Assembly (NCBI GenBank): GCA_017307315.1
Contig: JAFKFF010000113.1
Coordinates: 1-5,067 of the forward strand
Origin: Alphaproteobacteria bacterium
Lineage (GTDB): Bacteria > Pseudomonadota > Alphaproteobacteria > Micropepsales > Micropepsaceae
DNA length: 5,067 nucleotides
Direction of reading: 5' to 3'
Positions 1 to 5,067 of this stretch are shown here, piece after piece; position 1 is the first letter of the stretch, and each line of letters starts with the position of its first letter. The translations under genes and the position numbers were made by a program. Below the pieces are notes generated by a model. It was not told the DNA's origin. It did no database searches and saw only the letters and a list, made by a program, of their open reading frames with translations.

Positions 1-553
1 CCAGCACGGCCGCGACGATGCCCAGCGCCGGCAATCCGTCAGCCATCGCCTGCAGCGCATTGGCCCCGATCAGGGCTTCGTGATGGTGCTTTTCCAGCTG
101 CTTTTCCATCGCGGTTTCGACCTGGTGCGGGTCTTCCAGGCTCATGGTCATCATGCGCAGCGTGTCGCAGATGAAATCCAGCGCGAAGTGGTCCTTCATG
201 ATCTTGGGATAGCGCTTGAAGATGGAGGATTCTGCCGGGCGCTCGATATGGGCTTCCAGCGCGATCAGGCCCTTGGACTTCATGGTCTTGGTGAGAAGGA
301 AGAGAAGGCAGAGCAGGTCGCGGTAATCGCCCGGCTTCCAGCGCGGGCCCGAGATGATCTGCCCCAGGCTGCCGCCGATCTTCTTGAGATTGAACATCGA
401 GCCGGCGATCAGCATCGCGGCGATGGCGGCGCCGAAAATGGTCAGCATTTCGTGGGGCGCGGCTTCGATCACCACTTCCAGCGAGCCGCCCGTCATCAGA
501 TAGCCGCCGAACACGCACGCGAAAAGAACGACAATGCCGCCTAACTGAAGCAT
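1..553 (-). CDS. motA: Flagellar motor stator protein MotA (3' end cut by window edge)
   Basis: This gene encodes the inner-membrane stator subunit that, with MotB, couples ion flow to flagellar rotation. Reading minus from the ATG at 551-553 gives 184 residues, beginning MLQLGGIVVLFACVFGGYLM. Helix TM1 lies at about residues 4-21 and TM2 at about 35-52. A cytoplasmic stretch follows with KSKGLIALEAHIERPAES at 92-109, then FKRYP at 112-116. TM3 begins with ADGLPALGIVAAVL at 171-184. By alignment from memory, Glu100 matches E. coli MotA Glu98 and Pro175 matches Pro173, while the Arg90 position is Lys92, a conservative change. The family is about 285-295 residues long, so roughly 100 C-terminal residues, including TM4, lie beyond the left edge. 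The frame is open back to an in-frame stop near 627, but 553 is the only good start and matches the usual MotA N-terminus. The ribosome site is weak (a GGCGGA-like stretch). The gene follows the HPt gene after 131 bp. Confidence 0.95.
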   Translation of the reverse strand, partial: MLQLGGIVVLFACVFGGYLMTGGSLEVVIEAAPHEMLTIFGAAIAAMLIAGSMFNLKKIGGSLGQIISGPRWKPGDYRDLLCLLFLLTKTMKSKGLIALEAHIERPAESSIFKRYPKIMKDHFALDFICDTLRMMTMSLEDPHQVETAMEKQLEKHHHEALIGANALQAMADGLPALGIVAAVL

Positions 554-684
554 GAAAGAAAATCCGCCCGCGCCTGATCCGATGGCCGGAAAAACCGGCT
601 TGGCGGTTATTATTAACGGCAGGATTTAAGGAGCGGTGAATTGAGGCAAAACTCGCGATTTACGAAGCTTAACGCTTCCTCAAT
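554..684 (-). promoter_or_regulatory. Gap upstream of motA; leader or promoter region, no clear promoter
   Basis: These 131 bp separate the HPt stop from the motA start. They are AT-richer than the flanking genes. I see no convincing -35/-10 pair and no sigma-54 (GG-N10-GC) site. Three things are visible. The first is the right part of an inverted repeat (636-688). The second is a small hairpin at 585-599 (GCCGG, five A, CCGGC) that would lie in the motA leader. The third is a pair of TTAA tetramers at 613-616 and 626-629. These are separated by 9 bp, not the 7 bp of the CtrA consensus, so they are not called a CtrA site. The gap could hold a motA promoter, or be a processed spacer within one operon. 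Confidence 0.3.
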
Positions 685-688
685 TCAC
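636..688. repeat. 11-bp perfect inverted repeat around the HPt stop codon
   Basis: GTGAATTGAGG at 636-646 is matched exactly by CCTCAATTCAC at 678-688, with 31 bases between. The right arm contains the HPt stop codon (685-687, TGA on the minus strand). Inside the loop a second short hairpin, GAAGC at 664-668 with GCTTC at 674-678, touches the base of the outer arm. On the minus-strand RNA the two could stack into one long structure directly after the HPt reading frame. No T-tract follows on the minus side, so it is not a standard intrinsic terminator. It could be a transcript-stabilising stem, a processing site, a protein-binding site or chance. Confidence 0.6.
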
Positions 689-1152
689 GGGGCCGTTTCG
701 GCGAGCTTGTGCGCGGCGAGTGCGGCCAATTCCCCGGCCACCACGTCGCTCATGCGGCCGGCTTCGTCCTTGGCGTTGGTGGCGCGGACGATGGCGGAGA
801 CGTGCAGCGCCATCACGGCCGGATCGGCGGCGACGCCGCGCTTGGAGGCTTCCTCGATATAGCGGCACAGCCCGTCGGCGATGCGCCCCGTGGCGCGCAG
901 GCCCGCGGTTTCGGCAAAGCCCCGGATCTCATGCGCCTTGTCGAAGACGCTCGCCGGATCGCCCGCCGCCTGTTCCAGCTCGCGGACATAATCCTCGACG
1001 CCCATGCGCAGGATAGGGCCGGCCTGCCGGATGACGCGCGCCCCTTGGGCGAGCGCGTCGGGAGACTTGAGGGCGCGCGATATCCTCGCGGCCTCGCTCC
1101 GGCTCACCGGCTGAGGATAGGCGTCGGGTGCGATGATGCGGACATCCGTCAT
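685..1152 (-). CDS. HPt-like histidine phosphotransfer protein (155 aa)
   Basis: This is probably a small cytoplasmic phosphotransfer protein that passes phosphoryl groups between a kinase or receiver and a response regulator. The key motif is KAHEIRGFAETAGL at 72-85, with His74 as the candidate phosphorylated residue. HEIRG fits the HPt pattern HxxKG, with Arg77 replacing the usual Lys. The flanking sequence (about 41-62 and 86-102) is amphipathic and predicted helical, as in the HPt four-helix bundle. A further helical stretch at 111-151 is Ala-rich and of unknown role. The ATG at 1150-1152 overlaps the stop of the upstream response regulator as ATGA, which indicates translational coupling and fixes the start. 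No histidine kinase is present in the window. The family call rests on a short motif, so the fold is likely and phosphotransfer is inferred. An HPt-fold protein with another role is the alternative. Confidence 0.75.
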   Translation of the reverse strand: MTDVRIIAPDAYPQPVSRSEAARISRALKSPDALAQGARVIRQAGPILRMGVEDYVRELEQAAGDPASVFDKAHEIRGFAETAGLRATGRIADGLCRYIEEASKRGVAADPAVMALHVSAIVRATNAKDEAGRMSDVVAGELAALAAHKLAETAP

Positions 1153-1661
1153 CGGACATGCACGTCCTTGACGTCGTCGTGACGGCGCCAGGGGCCGGCA
1201 TAGTCTTCCTGCGCCTTGCGCCGGCGGTCCGGGCCGAAATAGCTGGTGCAGCGCACGAAGGCGCGGGGATTCTCCACGATCTGGGCGATGCGTGCATAAA
1301 GGCTCTGGGCCGTGATCGGCTTGGCGAGAAATTCGGTGACGCCGGCGTCGCGGGCCGCTTCCACGCGATGCTTTTCGGTATGGCCGGTGATCATGATGAC
1401 GGGAAGGAAGGGATTGGCGCTCTTGGGCGACTGGCGGATTTCGCGCGTGAAATCGATGCCGTCTATCGGCTTCATGGCAAGGTCGGACAGGACCAGGTCG
1501 CATTTCTTGTCATGGAGCACCGCCAGGGCGGCGGACCCATGGCCGGCTTCGTGAATTTCACGAATGCCGATCGAATTGAGCAACGAACGCAGAAGCGAGC
1601 GCATATGCTGATTGTCCTCGACAATCAGAACACTCAGCCTTTCCAAGGCGGATCCCGGCAT
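1149..1661 (-). CDS. Stand-alone CheY-like response regulator with Arg-rich C-terminal tail
   Basis: This encodes a single receiver domain plus tail, 170 residues from the ATG at 1659-1661. The receiver spans about 9-130: VLIVEDN with acidic Glu15 and Asp16, phosphoacceptor Asp60 in LVLSD, Thr92 in MITG, and Lys114 in LAKP. All catalytic residues are therefore present. There is no DNA-binding or enzymatic output domain. The tail (131-170) reads RAFVR, then YFGPDRRRK at 141-149, then a charged end. Single-domain receivers usually act by binding a partner, and the position two genes before motA points to the flagellar motor or chemotaxis. Other in-frame starts are ATG at 1682 and 1721 and TTG at 1739. 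I chose 1661 because the receiver begins only ten residues later and a GGGGA lies ten bases upstream. Its stop overlaps the HPt start by four bases. The product's exact partner is unknown. Confidence 0.9.
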   Translation of the reverse strand: MPGSALERLSVLIVEDNQHMRSLLRSLLNSIGIREIHEAGHGSAALAVLHDKKCDLVLSDLAMKPIDGIDFTREIRQSPKSANPFLPVIMITGHTEKHRVEAARDAGVTEFLAKPITAQSLYARIAQIVENPRAFVRCTSYFGPDRRRKAQEDYAGPWRRHDDVKDVHVR

Positions 1662-1806
1662 TGGCGATACAGTCCCCGGCATGGCGCCAAATCCGGTACA
1701 TTTGCGTCCCGGAGCCGCCATCGGGCGGTGAGCCGGCAATGAGACGCGACGCGCCGAAATTGCTACTTCAGGTTATACAAATCTGGTTATCAATCTCTTT
1801 ACGAAT
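1662..1806. promoter_or_regulatory. Divergent intergenic region between response regulator and Nudix gene
   Basis: These 145 bp must supply promoters for the leftward response-regulator transcript and the rightward Nudix-GNAT transcript. The part from about 1756 to 1808 is clearly AT-richer than the surrounding DNA, which suits promoter DNA. TATAAC on the minus strand (1774-1779 region) and TTGATA nearby look like promoter hexamers, but their spacing is wrong for one promoter, so no specific promoter is called. If the response regulator starts at an upstream alternative codon (up to 1739), the gap shrinks to about 67 bp. It contains the direct repeat listed separately. Confidence 0.45.
1771..1796. 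repeat. Imperfect tandem direct repeat in divergent promoter region
   Basis: GGTTATACAAATCT (1771-1784) is followed at once by GGTTATCAATCT (1785-1796). The units share GGTTAT and AATCT and differ by a two-base change in length between them. Tandem repeats of this size between divergent genes often mark a regulator-binding site. That role is inferred from position only, and no known operator is recognised. Confidence 0.45.
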
Positions 1807-2277
1807 TTGCGATGGAACGTGAGCGTGGATTTTTCGCGCATCTTCACCGGACTTCTGCTCAGCGCCAAATGGGCGCTCAATCCCGTCGCGTTCGGTGTCG
1901 CTGGCTTTGTGCGCGACGGGGAAGGCCGGGTGCTCCTGGTGCGCCAGACCTACATGACCGGATGGCGCCTTCCCGGCGGGGGCATCGGCCGGGGCGAACC
2001 GGCGGAAGTGTCGCTGCGGCGCGAGTTGCGCGAAGAGGTCGGCCTGACGGGCGGTCAGGCACGGTTGTTCGGCCTCTACAGCCGCAAGGTCTGGTGGGTC
2101 ACCCATGTCACCGCGCTTTATCTGATCGAAGGAGCTGCAGTGGATTTTCGCCCCAACATGGAAGTACGGGCCGTCCTTTGGGTTCGGCCGGAGGCGCCGC
2201 CCGCCGACGCCGCGCCCGCCACCTTGCGCCGGCTGGCGGAGCTTGCAACCGATGCAGGGCCCAGCCCGCATTGGTGA
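1807..2277 (+). CDS. Nudix hydrolase, substrate unknown
   Basis: Nudix enzymes hydrolyse nucleoside diphosphates linked to another moiety, using a metal bound by the Nudix box. The box is perfect (GX5EX7REUXEEXGU) at residues 58-80: Gly58, Glu64, then RELREEVGL at 72-80, with metal-binding Glu73, Glu76 and Glu77. The core runs from about residue 27 (PVAFGVAGFVRDGEGRVLLVRQ) to about 126 (AVLWVRPE). A moderately hydrophobic stretch at 12-24 precedes the domain and is not a clear membrane segment. The 156-residue length is normal for a single-domain Nudix protein. The start is uncertain: TTG at 1807 gives the longest form, and GTG at 1819 or 1825 is possible, the last with GGA eight bases upstream. 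Nothing outside the box identifies the substrate. It is followed after 39 bp by a GNAT gene in the same direction, probably in one transcript. Confidence 0.92.
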   Translation: MRWNVSVDFSRIFTGLLLSAKWALNPVAFGVAGFVRDGEGRVLLVRQTYMTGWRLPGGGIGRGEPAEVSLRRELREEVGLTGGQARLFGLYSRKVWWVTHVTALYLIEGAAVDFRPNMEVRAVLWVRPEAPPADAAPATLRRLAELATDAGPSPHW

Positions 2278-2316
2278 GTCTTGCCTTTACCGGGCGCTGC
2301 GCGTAGTCGAAGCCGC

Positions 2317-2868
2317 ATGCCGCCATCTCCCGAAACCTATGACTGGGAAATCCGGCGGGAACGCTCCGAGGATGCGCCCGCCATCGCGGCGTTGAACGAA
2401 GCCGGCTTCGGTCCCGGGCGCTACGCCAAATCCGCCTATCGCTTGCGCGAGGGCGTGACCGCGGCGAACGATCTGGGCAGGGTCGCGGTCGAGAACGGCA
2501 TTCTGCGGGGTTCGGTGCGGTTCTGGCCGGTCAAGGCGGGCAAGGACGATGTCCTGTTGCTGGGCCCTTTGGCGGTCGACGGCGCCGAGCGCGGCCGCGG
2601 CATCGGCATTTCCTTGATGCAGGCGGGGATCGAAGCGGCGCGGGCGGCGGGCTGGCGCGCCATCCTTCTTGTGGGCGACGCGCCCTATTACGGCCGCGTC
2701 GGCTTTGTGAAGATGCCGCCCGGACGCCTGCAATTTCCAGGGCCGGTCGATATCAACCGCTTGCTCGGCCTCGCCTTGGTGGAAGGCGCCCTGGAGACAT
2801 TGTCCGGTCCCATCCGCCGCGCGCGGATCGACGAAACACCGTGCGCCGACGGCGCGCCCTTGGGCTGA
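2317..2868 (+). CDS. GNAT-family N-acetyltransferase (YhbS-like)
   Basis: This is a probable acetyl-CoA-dependent N-acetyltransferase of 183 residues; the acceptor is unknown. The fold is visible in order. DWEIRRERSEDAPAIAALNEAGF at 9-31 is strand 1 and helix 1. GSVRFWPV at 65-72 and LLLGPLAVDGAERGRGIGISLM at 80-101 form the central strands and motif A. The acetyl-CoA pyrophosphate loop is Arg92-x-x-Gly95-x-Gly97. LVGDAPYYGRVGF at 118-130 is the motif typical of the YhbS-like group (COG3153), where a D/H-x-x-YY-x-x-x-GF pattern recurs. The C-terminal 40 residues are less conserved. The ATG at 2317 is preferred; an upstream in-frame TTG at 2281 would add 12 residues that do not look like protein of this family. 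It lies downstream of the Nudix gene and converges on the membrane-protein gene. Confidence 0.9.
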   Translation: MPPSPETYDWEIRRERSEDAPAIAALNEAGFGPGRYAKSAYRLREGVTAANDLGRVAVENGILRGSVRFWPVKAGKDDVLLLGPLAVDGAERGRGIGISLMQAGIEAARAAGWRAILLVGDAPYYGRVGFVKMPPGRLQFPGPVDINRLLGLALVEGALETLSGPIRRARIDETPCADGAPLG

Positions 2869-2914
2869 CGCACAGCAAGCCCGCAGGCAATGGTGCTGCA
2901 AATTTCATTTCTCC

Positions 2915-2937
2915 ATGGGCGGACTTGATTCGCCCAT
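2915..2937 (+). terminator. Possible terminator hairpin after the GNAT gene
   Basis: ATGGGCG (2915-2921) pairs perfectly with CGCCCAT (2931-2937) across a nine-base loop. It sits 46 bp after the GNAT stop and in the gap between convergent genes, where a terminator is expected. On the plus strand it is followed by CCAGTTTGTGT, which is only moderately T-rich. On the minus strand the following bases are purine-rich, so action is more likely for the rightward transcript. The call depends on position and stem only. Confidence 0.4.
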
Positions 2938-2950
2938 CCAGTTTGTGTCG

Positions 2951-2978
2951 TGAAGGATGGCTGGGCTACCGCCCTTCA
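2951..2978 (-). repeat. Hairpin overlapping the stop codon of the membrane-protein gene
   Basis: TGAAGG (2951-2956) pairs with CCTTCA (2973-2978), and after one A/C mismatch three more pairs can form (TGG with CCG, including a T-G wobble). The loop of about eight bases holds the gene's TAG stop (2966-2968). No T-tract follows on either strand, so a terminator role is weakly supported. It may only be chance pairing. Confidence 0.25.
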
Positions 2979-5023
2979 ATCCTCCAGGCCAGGAAGAGCG
3001 AACCCACCACCAGCAGCAGCGCCGCCCAGGCGGGTAGAAGTGGCTCTTGTTCCAGCGCGGTGACGCGATAGGCATTGTTGCGGCGAAGGCCGATCCAGTC
3101 GCTGCCGAACGCGGTCTGGGCCGGCGCGACACGGCGCAGGTCCAGCGTTCCGTCCGCCAGCCAATGGACCGAACCGCCGCTGTCCTTCGCCAGCGGCGCC
3201 AGGATATCGGCGGTGGCGCGCATGTCGGCGACTTCCTTGGGATTGAGGGGACCGGCGGCGGTGACCGCCGACAAGGTGCCGTCGGTCAAGCGATAAAGGC
3301 CCAGCTCGCGCACCTTGGCGGTGCCGCGCCAGGTACCGGGCTCCACCCGGCTCATGGCGATGGTCGCATGCCCGCCGGAGGGCAGCGTCATCTCCACCGG
3401 CTTGGCCTGCGGCGCCATGGTGCGCCGTGTCACCACCATCTCGCCATCGACCACGGCGGCGGAAAGATTCTCCGCTTCCAGTTCCGGCTCCTTCATCAGC
3501 CAATGCGCCAGGCGGCGCAGCAATTCGGCCTGCGGCCCGCCGCCTTCGAAGCCGCGCGCCCACAGCCAGGTCTGGTCCGACATCAGCTCGGCGACGCGGC
3601 CCTTCTTCACTTGGTCCAATATCAGCAACGGCATGTTGCCGGGGCCGCTCATCACCGTCTGCCCACCGATGCTGGTGGCGCCGATCTGTCGGAACCAGCG
3701 GCCCCAGCTGGGCTCGGGTTGGGTTTCGGTGTTGCTGCCGGGCAGATCGCGTGTCACCGGATGGGCGAGGCCGACCGCCGTGACGCGGGGCTTGAACGGG
3801 CGGGTGAGGATTTCGCCCGTGGGCTGGGCCGGCAGCACGCTCGCCAAGGGCGTGCGGTAGAGGCTTTCATCCTTGGCGAATTCGGTGCCCGACGACACCA
3901 GCAGCGCGCCGCCCTGATCGACGTAATTGGCGATATTCTCGAAATAGGCCATGGGCAGGATGCCGGCTTCGCCGTAACGGTCGAAGATCACCAGGTCGAA
4001 CGAGCGCAGCTTCTCCAGGAACAATTCGCGGGTCGGAAAGGTGATCAGCGACAATTCCTCGATCGGCGTGGCGTCCTGCTTGTCCGGCGGCCGAAGAATG
4101 GTGAAATGGATCAGGTCTACCGACGGATCGGCCTTCAGAAGATTGCGCCAGACCCGCTCGCCGGCATGCGGCTCGCCCGAGATCAGCAGCACGCGCAGCC
4201 GGTCGCGCACGCCCGAGATCGTCACCACGGCGCGATTGTTCTGCAAGGTCAGTTCCGACGGGCCCGGCGCCGCCGAGACTTCCAGGATATTCTCGCCTTC
4301 ATGGCTCACCGGCACGCTGAGCCTGGTCTCCTGGCCCACGGTCACCACGCGCGTGCCCAGCGGCTTGCCGTCGATCGAGAGGTTCACTTCGGCGCTGCCG
4401 CTGGCATCGCCGCCGAAATCGTCCACCTTCAGCACCAGCTGCGCCTCTTGCCCGACAATGGCGAAACGCTCGGCATTGAGCACGGTGAGCTTGCGGTCGC
4501 GCTCGCCATGGCGGCCCGCGATCAGGACCTGCAGCGGCGCCTTGAAGGAAAGCGCCTGCGGCGTGTCATGCACTTCGCCGTCGGTGATCATGACCGCGCC
4601 CGCGATGCGGCTGGGCGGCACGTCGGCGAGCGCATTGTTCAAGGCGGCGAAGGCTTCGGTGCCGTTGTTCTCGCCTGTCGTGGTGGTGGTGACCTCGGTT
4701 TCGCGCAAGGTGAGGTTGGGCTGGGCGGCGATCTGGCGGCGCAGCCGGGCCAGTGCTTCGTTGGCCTGGCGCGTGCGCTCCCCCACCCCCATGCTCTGCG
4801 AGCGGTCCACCACCACCGCCACCACATCGGGCAGGGGCGCATGGGTTTCCTTGACCAGGATCGGCCCGGCCAGGGCGAACAGAAGAATGGCGAAGGCGAT
4901 GCCCCGCACGAAGGTCCCGCGCGCGCCGCGCCACAGGCCGAGCGCGGTGACCGCCAGCGCCGCGACGATCAGCGCGACCAGAAGCGCCATCGGCAGATGC
5001 GGATCGAAGGCGAGCCGGGTCAC
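2966..5023 (-). CDS. Membrane-anchored protein with vWA (MIDAS) domain and amidotransferase-like domain
   Basis: The product has 685 residues. Two membrane helices lie at about 11-31 and 39-57 and one at 664-681, so most of the chain is probably on one side of the inner membrane. A von Willebrand A domain spans about 66-170. Its metal site is intact: Asp73-x-Ser75-x-Ser77, Thr122, and Asp148 in TDGE. A Rossmann-like, class I glutamine-amidotransferase-like domain runs from about 276 to 510 (RVLLISGEPH, FDLVIFDRYG, GGALLVSSG). The whole protein contains no cysteine, so that domain cannot be an amidotransferase. A strand-rich stretch (about 180-270) lies between them. The start is GTG at 5021-5023, overlapping the upstream stop as GTGA. 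Such proteins commonly sit with DUF4159, DUF58 and MoxR genes and are thought to act with the ATPase in envelope processes. The exact role is unknown. Confidence 0.85.
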   Translation of the reverse strand: MTRLAFDPHLPMALLVALIVAALAVTALGLWRGARGTFVRGIAFAILLFALAGPILVKETHAPLPDVVAVVVDRSQSMGVGERTRQANEALARLRRQIAAQPNLTLRETEVTTTTTGENNGTEAFAALNNALADVPPSRIAGAVMITDGEVHDTPQALSFKAPLQVLIAGRHGERDRKLTVLNAERFAIVGQEAQLVLKVDDFGGDASGSAEVNLSIDGKPLGTRVVTVGQETRLSVPVSHEGENILEVSAAPGPSELTLQNNRAVVTISGVRDRLRVLLISGEPHAGERVWRNLLKADPSVDLIHFTILRPPDKQDATPIEELSLITFPTRELFLEKLRSFDLVIFDRYGEAGILPMAYFENIANYVDQGGALLVSSGTEFAKDESLYRTPLASVLPAQPTGEILTRPFKPRVTAVGLAHPVTRDLPGSNTETQPEPSWGRWFRQIGATSIGGQTVMSGPGNMPLLILDQVKKGRVAELMSDQTWLWARGFEGGGPQAELLRRLAHWLMKEPELEAENLSAAVVDGEMVVTRRTMAPQAKPVEMTLPSGGHATIAMSRVEPGTWRGTAKVRELGLYRLTDGTLSAVTAAGPLNPKEVADMRATADILAPLAKDSGGSVHWLADGTLDLRRVAPAQTAFGSDWIGLRRNNAYRVTALEQEPLLPAWAALLLVVGSLFLAWRIEGR

Positions 5024-5067
5024 TTCAACCGCTCCAACAGCGCGGGCGCGTGCACCTGATCGGTCTT
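5020..5067 (-). CDS. C-terminal end of upstream gene, probably a DUF4159 protein (partial)
   Basis: Only the last 15 codons and the TGA (5020-5022) are in the window, reading KTDQVHAPALLERLK. From memory, DUF4159 proteins of alphaproteobacteria end in a closely similar stretch of the form K-x-DQVH-x-PA-x-LERL. That fits the usual order MoxR, DUF58, DUF4159, then a vWA/amidotransferase-like membrane protein. The stop overlaps the GTG start of the next gene by four bases, which indicates one operon with translational coupling. The identification rests on 15 residues plus context. Confidence 0.6.
   Translation of the reverse strand, partial: KTDQVHAPALLERLK

Noticed and set aside
80..544. Plus-strand and alternative minus-strand open frames over motA.
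   Set aside because: The frame from 553 leftward reads as unmistakable MotA; the others are out-of-frame shadows.
585..599. GCCGG-AAAAA-CCGGC hairpin considered as a terminator for the upstream HPt gene.
   Set aside because: No T-tract follows on the minus strand and the stem is only 5 bp, so it is mentioned only as part of the motA leader.
613..629. Paired TTAA tetramers upstream of motA resembling a CtrA site.
   Set aside because: The spacing is 9 bp, not 7, and nothing else of the consensus is present.
1548..1564. Perfect 8-bp palindrome with one-base spacer (TTCGTGAA-T-TTCACGAA).
   Set aside because: It lies inside the receiver coding sequence, encodes conserved-type residues (IREIHE), and a match of this size is expected about once by chance in a window this long.
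1158..1742. A 194-codon plus-strand open frame opposite the response regulator.
   Set aside because: It is a mirror of the receiver gene, which has all catalytic residues; the plus frame shows no family features.
4679..4690. Short run of TGG/GGT repeats.
   Set aside because: It encodes a poly-threonine stretch (residues 112-116) of the vWA protein and is simple codon repetition, not a separate repeat element.
3047..5059. A 670-codon open frame on the plus strand, antisense to nearly all of the vWA/amidotransferase-like gene.
   Set aside because: Its product is rich in Gly, Arg, His, Gln and Ala with no recognisable domain, and such frames are common opposite GC-rich genes. The minus frame has membrane helices, a complete MIDAS motif and a GTGA overlap with its upstream neighbour.

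Overview
The window looks like a piece of an alphaproteobacterial chromosome. The DNA is GC-rich with matching codon use. The gene content also fits: a MotA stator gene next to a CheY-like receiver with a 'YFGPDRRR' tail, and a vWA/amidotransferase-like membrane protein behind what looks like the end of a DUF4159 gene. The order within the class cannot be fixed from this sequence. I see no mobile elements, tRNA or rRNA genes, or CRISPR arrays, and no sign of recent transfer.

Left block (1-1661, minus strand, transcribed right to left): a stand-alone response regulator (1149-1661), an HPt-like phosphotransfer protein (685-1152) that overlaps it by the four bases ATGA, and after a 131-bp gap the 5' two thirds of motA, which runs off the left edge. 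The pairing suggests a small phosphorelay linked to the flagellar motor. The receiver keeps its catalytic residues and carries an Arg-rich tail. That tail recalls the CheY-like c-di-GMP effectors that tune alphaproteobacterial motors, but this is a hypothesis.

Middle block (1807-2868, plus strand): a Nudix hydrolase with a perfect Nudix box, then 39 bp downstream a GNAT acetyltransferase of the YhbS-like type. The two are probably co-transcribed. They diverge from the response regulator across a 145-bp AT-richer gap holding an imperfect tandem direct repeat (1771-1796).

Right block (2966-5067, minus strand): a 685-residue membrane-anchored protein with an intact MIDAS (von Willebrand A) domain, a glutamine-amidotransferase-like middle domain and a C-terminal membrane helix. 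It contains no cysteine at all. It overlaps, by GTGA, the last 15 codons of an upstream gene whose C-terminus resembles DUF4159 proteins. In related genomes such genes sit with MoxR ATPase and DUF58 genes. This block converges with the GNAT gene over a 97-bp gap that contains two small hairpins.

Most of the window is recognisable. The least described parts are the receiver/HPt pair beside motA, the inverted repeat around the HPt stop codon, and the cysteine-free vWA/amidotransferase-like protein.
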